The notes under the pieces are model-generated. The model ran no database searches. It was not told the DNA's origin and saw only the letters and a program-made list of their open reading frames with translations. This document shows, piece after piece, positions 20,693 through 31,600 of a DNA stretch of 64,000 bases; position 1 is the stretch's first letter, and each line of letters opens with the position of its first letter. A program made the position numbers and the translations under genes. The stretch is taken from positions 526,055 to 590,054 of the forward strand of contig JAWRVZ010000286.1 of NCBI GenBank assembly GCA_037043235.1, read 5' to 3'. The stretch comes from Rhodeus uyekii. Lineage: Eukaryota; Chordata; Actinopteri; Cypriniformes; Acheilognathidae.

Positions 20693-21933
20693 GTTTATAC
20701 ATACCGGTAACATTTATATTCATTTTAAATATCACACCCGTGGGACATATGAAAGTGCAAAACTTATGCATCTGCGGATTATATCCGAGATAAAATGGTA
20801 TATCATCTCATTGACGGTGACCAAGAACAATTAAGCAGCGAATAAGGTTTTGCAATGTAGTTATCGGTTGGAAAACGTCTCCGTTTACTATCGTAACCTC
20901 GGTTATTTTTCCATATTCCGTTTAGAGACGCGTGAAGGAAATATTCTGACATGTCGTGCTTATGCTGTTTTTACTGTCTGTCTGTCAGATCCGCATCGCG
21001 CTACGATTGGCCAGTTGTCATCTGGCGTTATCCTATAAGGTTTCAGAGATTACCTGAAGGGGAGGAGTTCCCGCTCTCGAAAGGGAACGCGCTTTTGCGC
21101 GCCTCTGTTTTAATTCGGTAAAAACATAACGTCCACGTAAGCGGTGGCTGATCTTGGCAGGATACACGTAAAATTATGGATTTTTTTTCGTAGACAAAAA
21201 GGTCTCCGCGGGCCGCATGAGAGGGCTCTAGAGCAGTGGTCCCCAACCCCCGGTCCGCGGACGAAGTGCCACCGCGGAGCGCATTCGCGGACCGGTCCGT
21301 GAGCTGCTGCAAGTGGCTGTGGCGATGTGACTATGGAGACGTTTGAACAGTCTCGCTTGCCCTTGCGCTCCCCTATGGGTTCAGTCCTGAGTGGAGTGGC
21401 TCCTGCAATCCCTCAGACTCTAGATCGAGCGTGGTTGGGTCTCGGCTCTAGTTCCTTGAGGTCTCCGTTCTCTAGTAGCACAACCTGGGTCACTGCAGGT
21501 CACGGGACAGTTCCCCTGGGGGTCTCTGACTGCTGGTTTTTACCTATTTAGTGCAGTCACGCCCTTCAGCATGGTGGCGTTGGTATTCCGTTCCCCAAAG
21601 CGACCCCTAGGGGATGCAGCATAGTGTTTCCTTTCGAAAGGGAACAGCTCAGGTTACTATTGTAACCATAGTTCCCTGAGAACAGGGAACGAGATGAGAG
21701 GTCAGGTATGAAGTGGATGACTTGTTGTTTGGGTGCTCCTTTATACCTGCAGCCTCACCCGTGTTGACGTCATATCCAGCTGCTAGCCATTGTCAAGTTC
21801 ATTGGCGTGATTAGACTATTTGCTTCAGACACCTGTCACACCGAGGGTGTTTCCCCAAAGCGACCCCTAGGGGACGCAGCATTTCCTTCCCTGTTCTCAG
21901 GGAACTATGGTTACAATAGTAACCTGAGACGTT

Positions 21934-23427
21934 ATTGGTTAATACTGTGAGTCTGCTGAATAAACCCAAATGAACCCTTTTATTACATGTAACATAAATG
22001 TTCCAGATGTGCACTATGACTTATAGCCACACACAACCAGACATGGTTTCAACTCCCTGGCATTTGGGTCCAAATAATACTTTGGGTTCATAATATAGTG
22101 AAGCTTATTATTTAAGAGTTCTGACAAGCTCTATACATTTTGTCTTTGACAGAGACAACTAAATATTTTATTAGTGAAATGTCCTGGTTTCCTTTGTGCT
22201 TTGACTTTGATAAAGTCTTTAAAGAACTTTATCTTTTAAAGATGTTCTCTTTTACCATTGTGCACAAAGTCATTCATAGATTTAAGCAATGGAAAATCAA
22301 ACATTTATGAGTGGTGTAGATCCAGATTATTACAATTTGGTACTCATGCAATATAAATGAGTCATCCATGTTGAGGTGAGATTTCCAGTCAGTCATGCTG
22401 CAACCTAGAGACCCTTCCTCATTTTCCATGTTTTTTTTTGTGTGTGTTTGTGGTGTGTGTAAATCAGTCACTATGAAGGTTTTGGCATAACGGCCTCTGT
22501 CTTCTGTGTGCTTTTTCTTCAAGGTGGGGAACATATGACTCGATGGAGCTTTAGTGTCCCAGGCCCTGTGTGGAGGAAGGGTGTCTATCTCACCTAGAAT
22601 CTGTAAATCACAGCTGAAATAACTCTCATCAGACATCATTTGTGTTGAATAGGTTACTCCCTTTCACCATTACTCCATTGAGACCACTTAGAAAACATCC
22701 TTGATGGACCACACATTCTCCTTTCACATCCTAATCCTATCTCTCATGTGATAATGAGGACTTTTAAGTGTCCACATATACTTTTGTTTAAGTGAAGTGG
22801 GTCATATCTTTACTTTTATCCTGTCTTATCAGTACAACCTTCCGTTAAGTAATCTAATAAAGGGGTTATGTTAGGTGAAGAAGAGATTTCATGAAGAACC
22901 AAGGAGATGGGCACATGGGAAGGTGGATGTTTGTTGAATTTCACATCTTGACGATCATAAATCTGATCATACATCTGATCATGATCTTAAATGATCATGA
23001 ATCTGTTTGGGAGGCGTCATTACACAGCTGGTACAAGAAAATGAAAAATCAATTAGCAAAGGCACACTGAACTATTAATGCATTACAAGCAGGTGGAGAG
23101 GTTATGTAATTCATCATATCAATGAAGTCCGTTGTTTGTTTGTTTTGTTTTATTGATATATTATTAGTAGGGAAGTCCATTGTTTCCAGTGTGTTCCTGT
23201 TGGACAGATTTATTTTAAAGACCAAAATGGTGGTAAATAAATATATTAAAGAAAGTGGGTTTTTGGTACTATTATACTATTAGACAAGGTGGTTTTAGAA
23301 AGGTCAACGTATTAACATTTTGAGAATTTAATCTACATTTAAACCAATGTGTTGCAAAGTCTTGCATCAGGCTTAAAAAAAAATATTTCCAGTTTTTGAA
23401 CCTTTTTTAAATCATTTTAAAGATGTT
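21934..23427. other. non-coding stretch upstream of hapln1, nothing recognised
   Basis: Open frames are short and not recognisable; the longest is 121 codons on the - strand at 22,274-22,639. Direct AT-CATGATC-type repeats occur near 22,950-23,000. Confidence 0.35.
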
Positions 23428-23743
23428 TGTGGCGAGCAGGGCGGGGTCGAGGGACCGTGAGAGCGTCACGAGAGCCGGTGGCGTGATGGATAATGAGCGA
23501 CACCTGCGAGCCATCGGTCTCTCGTCTCACGGAGGAGCGGAGGCTTAAAAGGAGGAGCGACGACAGTGAAGACGAGAGAGGACCAGGCCTGGGACTTATG
23601 TTGTGTTTGTGTGGGCGGCGGTCGACCGCGAGGGGCCACCGCCATTACTTTAGTTTTGGATTTATGTTTTATTTTATTATTAAAGTGTGTTAAATGTCTG
23701 CCGGTTCCCGCCTCCTTCCTCCCTGAACAAAGACATGGTTACA
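23428..23743. mobile_element. solo LTR
   Basis: A 316-bp GC-rich block beginning TGTGGCGAGC and ending GGTTACA, flanked by the exact 5-bp duplication ATGTT (23,423-23,427 and 23,744-23,748). It contains a TTAAAAG box (near 23,546) and ATTAAAG (near 23,680), as expected for LTR promoter and polyadenylation signals. No internal retroelement sequence is adjacent, so it is a recombination product. It lies about 450 bp upstream of the hapln1 coding-start exon. Confidence 0.7.
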
Positions 23744-23895
23744 ATGTTACATGATACATGATAGTCCTAATATAAAACCTGCTAACCACACTGTAGCCAG
23801 TACAAACAACACATTGTACTCCACACATCTCCTCTTAAATATAAACGGAGAGCCATGCATGGCAGAAAAGGAAGCTGTTCTTAAATGAAAGAGTC

Positions 23896-23897
<2 letters not shown>

Positions 23898-23929
<32 letters not shown>
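23898..23929. repeat. (AC)n microsatellite
   Basis: About 16 uninterrupted AC units, 260 bp upstream of the hapln1 exon. Confidence 0.9.
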
Positions 23930-23931
<2 letters not shown>

Positions 23932-24186
23932 ATGTAGGGTGATGGGATTCATCTCTCTAAGGGGAGGGGGAGTGGCCACAATTGGCCAGGGCTTCAATAT
24001 AAGCCTTTTGAATGGACCTCTTAGAGCCCAATCTTTCTTGTGGCACAACTACCAACACCTTCTTCATAGACAAAAACGGAAAGAAAGCATTTTTCTGAAA
24101 TCTTCAGCTTTACTTTCTCCAGTTGTATCTTTTTACCCGATTGCATTTATTTATTTTCCCTTGTTTTTGTTAATTTTCTTTTCTAG

Positions 24187-24286
24187 TCAAGAGGCCTTTA
24201 GGCAAAGAAGAAAAAAGACAAAATGATTGCTCTTTTTTCCTTGGTATTCTTTTTCTTTGCAAACAGTCTACATGTTGAAGCACAAG
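24187..24286 (+). CDS. hapln1: hapln1 exon with start codon and signal peptide
   Basis: A pyrimidine tract and TTCTAG acceptor (ending 24,186) precede 36 bases of 5' UTR. The ATG at 24,223 begins MIALFSLVFFFFANSLHVEA, a hydrophobic signal peptide. The donor is CAAG|GTAAG at 24,286/24,287, phase 1. Confidence 0.85.
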
Positions 24287-25631
24287 GTAAGAGCCATTTT
24301 TGATCCCTTCGTGCATGAATAAATTAATTTACAGTTCAGCATGCATTTGTTTGTGTCTATCCGAGAATGGGGTAAGATAAATGAATTACTCAAAAACTGC
24401 AGAGTATAAATTATCGATAGTTGGTTATTTATGAGATCATCAAAGTTAGGCACTAATAAGAATGAGGAATAAGAACAGAATGGACCATAATTTACTCAAT
24501 TCCATCGCTTTAACAATGCAGACAAATGAACCAAATTTGAAAAGTATTTTTCCTCTAAAATTACCAAGACTCTTCCCACTATAGACATGCACACACACAC
24601 ATACACAAAGACTCAGATAACCATCATAAACTATCATAAGCTCTAAAACATATGTTGCACGCAATTTAACAGTTGGTTTACAGTTGGTGAGGGATGTGAG
24701 CCATCACTGCAATGAACAGTGAAGATTAACTCAGCTTATTACACCTGAATGCAGATCTAGTACCTTTTCTTAAGGGTAAATGCAAGATAATATTCTGACA
24801 GTCACTGAGACCAGGAGCATATTGGTGGCTGAAGAACCACACAGTGGACCTTCATTTATTGTACACTGAAACCACTGAAGGAATGCATCTGGCAGGAGCT
24901 ACAGCAAGATTAACTGCCTTTGAAAATGTAAAGAGCCCCTCGTTGAATGCAGTTCCTTTCCTTCTGAGGTAATGGTCTGTAAATTCAAGAGTGTATATGA
25001 ATTGGGCTGAGGGAGAAAAGGTGGGGACTGGGGGAAGGAGTGAAAGTTTTGAGGTTTGACGGTTTGAGGCTTTTAGAAACTGTTCAAGACAGGTTTGATT
25101 TACAGAGGCTGTTCAAGACATAATACAGCCCTTAATCAGGCATGTCTGAGTAGGGGAGGTGGGGTGGGGGAGGGTGGTGAAAAAGAAAGAGAATTATTTC
25201 ATTTGTGATGGACAAGAGAAAAGGGAGAATAATGAAGGAATTACAAACTGAACTAAATTAAACTGACTGTAACACATACAGACAGGAGGGAGAGATGGAC
25301 TCTAAATGTCAGTGCTTAATTAGGATGGTTATAATAGAGGGAGTGCCGTCCAGCTGCGTGCCATAATTCATGTTCTGACCTCTGCTTGCTCAGCAAAGTG
25401 TAGGAAGTGAAGTTTAGCCATCAAGACTGTCTGACTGTGAGGAAGTGATTCCATATGACGCTTGTATACACAGATGTTAAGCTCTAAACAGTGTTCATTT
25501 ATGCATCTAGGGTTGTGTGCCTCACACAGAGCATCATTTTGTATTGTAAAGGGCTCCAACCCTACAGTTTAAACAAACACGTGTATTAAATGGCCATGTT
25601 AAATAATTGTTTTAGTTTAAAGTTTTATATA

Positions 25632-25680
<49 letters not shown>

Positions 25681-28600
25681 ATTGAAATAAAACAATGAAG
25701 AATTGTTTTATTCCAATGTTTATTTCACCATTTTATCTTAACATATTTTTATTTCTAAAGAATTTGTGTTAATTTAACATTACAGTATTATTAAAATACG
25801 CATATTTGACTGTTATTTGTTTTTATTATTTGTAACTTTGTATTACTTATAACAATAATTTAGATTATTACTCCATTAGCATGACTCCTCAGGTCATAAT
25901 TATATTCAGTTGGTTTAAATTACATTTTTCCCTGAAATAAAATTATTTTTCATTACCTCTCCTTTTTTGCACCAGATAACTGAGTTTATGGCGGGTGGGA
26001 AAGAGGTACTTCAATATTTAAACCAGCAAAGATCTTCCATTCTGTCATTCAAGAGTAAACACGTTCCTTCTGTTTGCGTACTAGAGCAGTAGATGGGGGA
26101 TGGGGGATGGTGTGTCATGGGAACTAGTGGGAGTTGGGTATATGGAGATTATTAAGGTTGGAGGGTTTGGGACACCAGCAATAGTGTACAAATATTATGC
26201 CAACAAAAAGAGCTCTTGCATGTATTGATTCTCAATCCAAAAAGCTTAGTTAAAATGTTCAAAACTGGTAGCTGCTGTCATTACACGAGGGTGTGTTAAA
26301 TCATTTGTTGAGAGATTATTCATCTGTTTCTAACTTTGGCATGTCATCTCCTAACTGAGAGTTTAATAGGAAGAAAGTGAGAGTGAGAGAGTACATGACT
26401 CCCAATGAAGTGTAAAAAAGGGATTAGATATGTTAATGAGTGTAAGAACTGGGCTCAGTTTTAATGTCATTCTTTTCTTTTAATTTACATTCATTCTGAG
26501 CACAAGTTGGGCACATTACTACACTGCAAAGAATTGCTGTAAAAAAAACATCCACAATCTGACAGTAAAATACTGTTTTTCATTTACTGTTTAAAACATT
26601 AATGTCCTGTAGAAAAAAATCCATTCTAGGCAATATTTTCCATTGTAAGCAACTGCTGTTAATTTATGGCCTGTGTTCTAACCTACTGAATTTATACAAT
26701 ACAGTTTTGTACTGTGTTGTGGGCTGGTGATTTTCCTGCAGAAACACAGTGATGGATATCAGAGTAAAGGTTATTTGTGGAGCATACAAAAGAAACAAAG
26801 CATAAGAGCCTGAGCCTGCTATTCAGAACTGTTCTGGGGAACTCACAGGCTTGAAAATAATGTGGCAACGTGTACCTCAAATTGTACTTGTTAGATCAAA
26901 AACGTCTCGGGTTACGAATGTAACCCTGGTTCCCTGAGGGGAACGAGACGCTGCGTCTAGCGCTAGGGGAAATAGTCTTCCTCGGTCACGTGAAGATCTG
27001 TGCAACCAATGAGAGACGAACGCGTGCGAATGCGTCACTGCCGGCGGCTGCCGGTGACGTCATGAGCTAGAGCATAAGAGCGCGTCCGAAACCCGGGCGC
27101 CTCAGCATGAATGTCTGAAGCGGGCACGGAGGCTCAAGGAGCTGAGGCAAAGACGCAGCGTCTCGTTCCCCTCAGGGAACCAGGGTTACATTCGTAACCC
27201 GAGACGTTCCCTTTCAGGGAACTCGAGCTGCGTCTAGCGCTAGGGGAACGCAATACCCACGCCACCTCAGTGACGCCGGCCTCCGGGTGTGTCCCAGCTC
27301 ACTGAGAGAGCACCCTAGTCCCCGGGGCGGCATCGAGGTCCAAATGGTAAAACCTCATAAAAGTGTGCGGCGAAGACCAGCCAGCCGCAGCACAAACATC
27401 AGATAAGGACACTCCGGAGAGGAGTGCCTTGGATGCCGCCATGCTCCTAGTGGAGTGGGCTCGGACCCTCAGAGGAGAAGCATGTCCGGCCGACTCATAA
27501 GCTAGGCAGATAGCCTCGACTATCCACCTGCTTAAGGTTTGCTTAGAGGCAGGAGCCCCCTCAGGGGTCCCAAAGCAAACGAACAACTGGTCGGACTTAC
27601 GCCAAGTGGCTGTCTTGAAAACGTAAGCGTCCAGTGCTCGCACTGGACAGACCTTGTTCTTGTGCTCCTGCTCATGATCATCAAATGGGGGAGGGCAGAA
27701 GGCCTGCAGCGTGATAGACCGAGCCACATCAGTGGGAACCTTGGGGACATAGCCTGGCCTCGGGTGGAGAAATGCCTTTACCATCCCGGGCGCAAACTCA
27801 AGACATGAAGGGGCCACTGAGAGGGCCTGAAGATCCCCGACCCTCTTGAGCGAGGTGATCGCCAGCAAAAGCAGGGTCTTAAGAGAGAGGTACTTGATTG
27901 AGATTTCCTCTATAGGTTCGAAGGGTGCCTGGGACAGGCCTTGTAGTACCACAGACAAGTCCCAAGCCGGCACCCGGGTCTGTGCCGCAGGTCTCAGCCT
28001 TAATGTGCCACGGAGGAAACGAGTGACCAGGGGGTCCCTGCCCAGGGATACCCCACCCAGAGGTACGTGGCAAGCCGCTATGGCAGCCACATAAACCTTC
28101 AAGGTGGAGGGGGACAGCCCTGCCACAAATCTTTCTTGCAGGAACTCCAGTACTTTGCCAACTTGACAGGTTACTGGGTTCACCTGCCTTTCACTACACC
28201 AGGACGTGAAAAGTTTCCACTTCAAGGCGTAGAGTTTCCTCGTGGAGGGAGCTCTGGACTGAAGGATGGTCTCAACAACCTCGGCTGAGAGACCAGATTC
28301 TATGAGCTGGGTCCCTTCAGGGGCCAGACCCACAGTTTCATTAGTTCTGGTTGCGGATATAGAATGCAACCCTCCGCCTGGGACAGAAGGTCCCTCCTGA
28401 TTGGAATCTCCCAAGGGAGTCCGTCTAGGAGGGATACCAGGTCCGAGAACCATATCCTGGCTGGCCAGTGGGGGGCCACTAGCGTGAGACGGACCTTGTC
28501 CCGGCGAATCTTGGCCAGAACTCCCGGGAGCAGAGCGATCGGGGGAAAGGCGTACAGGCGTGACCTCGGCCAATCCTGTACCATGGCATCCCGCCCCAGA

Positions 28601-31600
28601 GGCGCTGGATGCGTTAGTGAAAACCACAGAGGGCAGTGGGTGTTCTCTACTGAGGCAAACAGGTCGACCTGTGCCTTGCCGTATCTTTCCCAAATCTGCT
28701 CCACCACATCGGGGTGGAGCCGCCATTCCCCTGGTCTTGCCCCCTGTCTCGATAAGGCATCTGCTCCCACATTCTGGACCCCCGGGATGTAAGCTGCCCT
28801 GAGAGACAACAACTTCCCTTGGGCCCAGAGGAGGATTTGTCGTGCCATCCTGTACAGTGGTCGCGAACGTAGACCCCCTTGGTGATTGATATAGGCAACC
28901 GCCGTCATGCTGTCGGTGAACACAGTGACATGGTGGTCGCGAAGGTCCGGTAGGAACGCACATAGTGCTCTGTGGATCGCCAGTAACTCTAACATGTTTA
29001 TGTGCCAGGTCTGGTGCCGACTGTTCCATAGACCTTGTGAGGAGCGGTCCTTCATGACCGCCCCCCAGCCCGAGAGGGAGGCGTCTGTCGAGAGAGAGAC
29101 TCTCCGAACCAGAGCCCCAAGCCTTGGGCCTTGAGACAGGAACCAAGAGTTCTTCCACATGCTCAGGGCGCGTAGGCATCGCCCCGTGACCCTGATAGTG
29201 CGTAGTGGATTCCCCTTCGGGGAAAACCCCTTGGTCATTAGCCACCACTGCAGGGACCTCATGTGCAGAAGGCCCAGTGGGATGATACTGGATGCCGCTG
29301 CCATGAGCCCTAACACCCTCTGAAAGTGTTTCACCGTGAGTGGCTGGCCTAGCTTGATGCTCTTGACGGCTGAACAAATAGCTTGGATGCGCTCGGGGGA
29401 AAGCCGAGCCGACATCGCAACTGAGTCCCAGATGACTCCCAAGAAAGTGGTTCTCTGAGCGGGAGAAAGTACACTCTTCTTGGCGTTCAGCCTCAGCCCC
29501 AGCTCCTTCATATGTGCGAGCACCACATCTCGATGTTGCTCCGCTAACTGCGGCGACTGCGCCAGAATAAGCCAGTCGTCGATATAATTTAAAACACGGA
29601 TGCCCCGTAGCCACAGTGGAGCTAGTGCAGCGTCCACGACTTTTGTGAACGTGCGGGGTGAGAGCGCTAGGCCGAACGGAAGCACCTGATACTGGTACGC
29701 CTTTCCCCCAAAGGCGAACCTCAGGAACTTCCTGTGTTGCGGAAGGATGGAGACATGGAAATACGCGTCCTTGAGGTCGACTGTGACAAACCAGTCCTCG
29801 GATCTGACCTGCACTACGATCTGTTTGAGCGTTAGCATTTTGAACTTTAGACGCCTGACCGCACGATTCAAGAGACGCAAATCCAGGATAGGCCGCAACC
29901 CTCCATCCTTCTTTGGAACTAAGAAGTACCGGCTGTAAAAACCGGACTTGCTTTCTGCGAGGTGTACATGCTCGATGGCCCCTTTCGCCAGCAGAGTGTC
30001 TACTTCTTGCTCCATGACCAGAGCCTGCTGAGGGCCTACCACTGACTGTAGGACCCCCGAAAAGCGAGGTGGAGAAACCCCGAACTGAATGGCGTACCCT
30101 AAGGTTACCGTCCGCAGGACCCACTGAGAGATACCGGGTAGCCGTGACCACGCATCCCGGAATTCTACTAGGGGAACCAGCCTCCCTGGGCTGGCCTCTG
30201 GTACCAAGAACATATCCCCCACTGAGCCGGGGCTGATTCCGGAAACCCGGGAGGATTGCTCTAGGACCCTCCTTAGAGGGGGTGGTTTTCCCATGGCGGG
30301 CTGACTGTTGAGCTGCTCCAGGGACACACCACCTGGTTGCGGCTTGGCGTCAGGGCCGCTTACTCTTAGCCTTCTTAGCCTCCAGGACAACCCTTAGATC
30401 ACCTTTACGACCTGCGGCTTTAACTTGTCGACCCCCCCTCCCGGCATCTACCGGGGGGAGACGGGTTGCGACACTGTATTTTTGAGCGGCCCTGTATGAG
30501 GAGCTCTGAGACCTGGCTTGGCTGGCGGTCTCACGTGGAGGGCGGCGTGGAAGAACTTTACTGAACGCTGCCTGCTGTCGTGCAGCCTCCTGAAACTTGT
30601 CGACGACGCTTCTCACGGCATCGCCGAACAAGCCCGAAGGGGACAGAGGAGCGTCCAGCAAAACAAATTTGTCTTTATCTTTCATTGTCGACAAATTAAG
30701 CCAAAGGTGTCTCTCCGTGGCCACCAGAGCTGCCATGGAGCGGCCGACAGAGTAGGCCGTCTCCCTAGTGGCCCGAAGAGACAAATCCACAGTCCGGCGC
30801 AGCTCTGTCACTGCCTCCGGACTAATACTGCCGCCCTCATTGAGGTTCCCAAGCAACTCAGCCTGATACGCCTGCAACAGTGCCGTGGTGTGCAGGCACG
30901 ATGCGGCTTGACTCGACGCTGAGTACGCTTTCCCCACCAAGGACGATGTGACGCGCATCGGCTTGGAGGGGAGCGCCGGAGCTTTAATGGAGGATGAAGA
31001 CTGGGGAACGAGGTAACTCGCGAGAGCCTCATCCACTTTTTTCATCCCTCCATAACAATAATTTTGACCCCCTACTAAATTGTTATACATTCCGCTATTG
31101 CGTGTATGAACCTTTTCGGAGGCTGGCCTTCCCCAAGATCTAGATACCTCGGCATGCAAATCTGGTATAAAAGGCATTGCTCGGCGCGGGGGAGTGACGC
31201 GAACTGGTAAATAGTGCTCGTCCAACATACTTCTTCTAGGACGAGCACTTCTGGTCTCTGCTGGCCAATCAAGCCCCAGACAAGAGACCGCTCGTGTCAC
31301 AACCTCAAGAAGCTCCTCAACTGCCGGCGAGGAGGGTGGCGATTCCTCCTCAGCCGGACCAACACTAGCTAAATCCATCTCACTTTCTGAACTAGATAGA
31401 GCTAATGTTGGAGTCACAGCACGGGCAGCTCTCTCGGAGTGCTCGTGACTGGGACCCGCTTGATCTCGCGAGAGCTGAGGTAAGGCGGGACCCACCCCAG
31501 CTAACTCGGCAAGATCCATTTGTGATCCCCAGGAACGAGAGCGCCGCAAAGCCTCGGCTGCTGCAGGTCCTGAACCACGGGGAACACTAGCCTGGGCGGC

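Larger units (their letters stand above)
19894..21225 (-). mobile_element. decayed hAT transposon inserted in DIRS copy 3
   Basis: It begins CAGGGGTCTCCAAACTTTTC, a typical hAT terminus, and is bracketed by CTCTAGAG at 19,886-19,893 and 21,226-21,233, an 8-bp duplication as expected for hAT. The DIRS-like copy at 6,808-8,470 lacks this block. It contains a transposase C-terminal remnant (20,090-20,317) and a smaller nested element (20,358-20,692). A second hAT-like end, CAGTGGTCCCCAACCCCCGG, follows at 21,234. Confidence 0.6.
18017..21933 (+). mobile_element. non-autonomous DIRS-like element (copy 3) with nested insertions
   Basis: It starts GTTCCCTTTTGAAAGGGAAC at 18,017. Around 21,600-21,690 there is an inverted joined-termini segment (CCCCTAGGGGATGCAGCAT, CCTTTCGAAAGGGAAC, then CAGGTTACTATTGTAACC), and the terminus GTAACCTGAGACGTT ends at 21,933. 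The terminal inverted repeats include the block with CCAATGAACTTGACAATGG (near 18,118) and its inverse (near 21,790). The interior is non-coding, GC-richer than the surroundings, and built from loosely repeated modules (GGCCTCCTCTTAA-like). The GTT at each end is the hallmark of the DIRS circle junction. It is interrupted by the hAT element at 19,894-21,225. Confidence 0.7.

Noticed and set aside
22274..22639. 121-codon - strand frame upstream of hapln1
   Set aside because: No recognisable domain, AT-rich context and no splice or promoter context I can support.
27539..30922. + strand frames up to 142 codons across the DIRS element
   Set aside because: Antisense to the DIRS ORFs; GC-rich coding sequence commonly leaves the opposite strand open.
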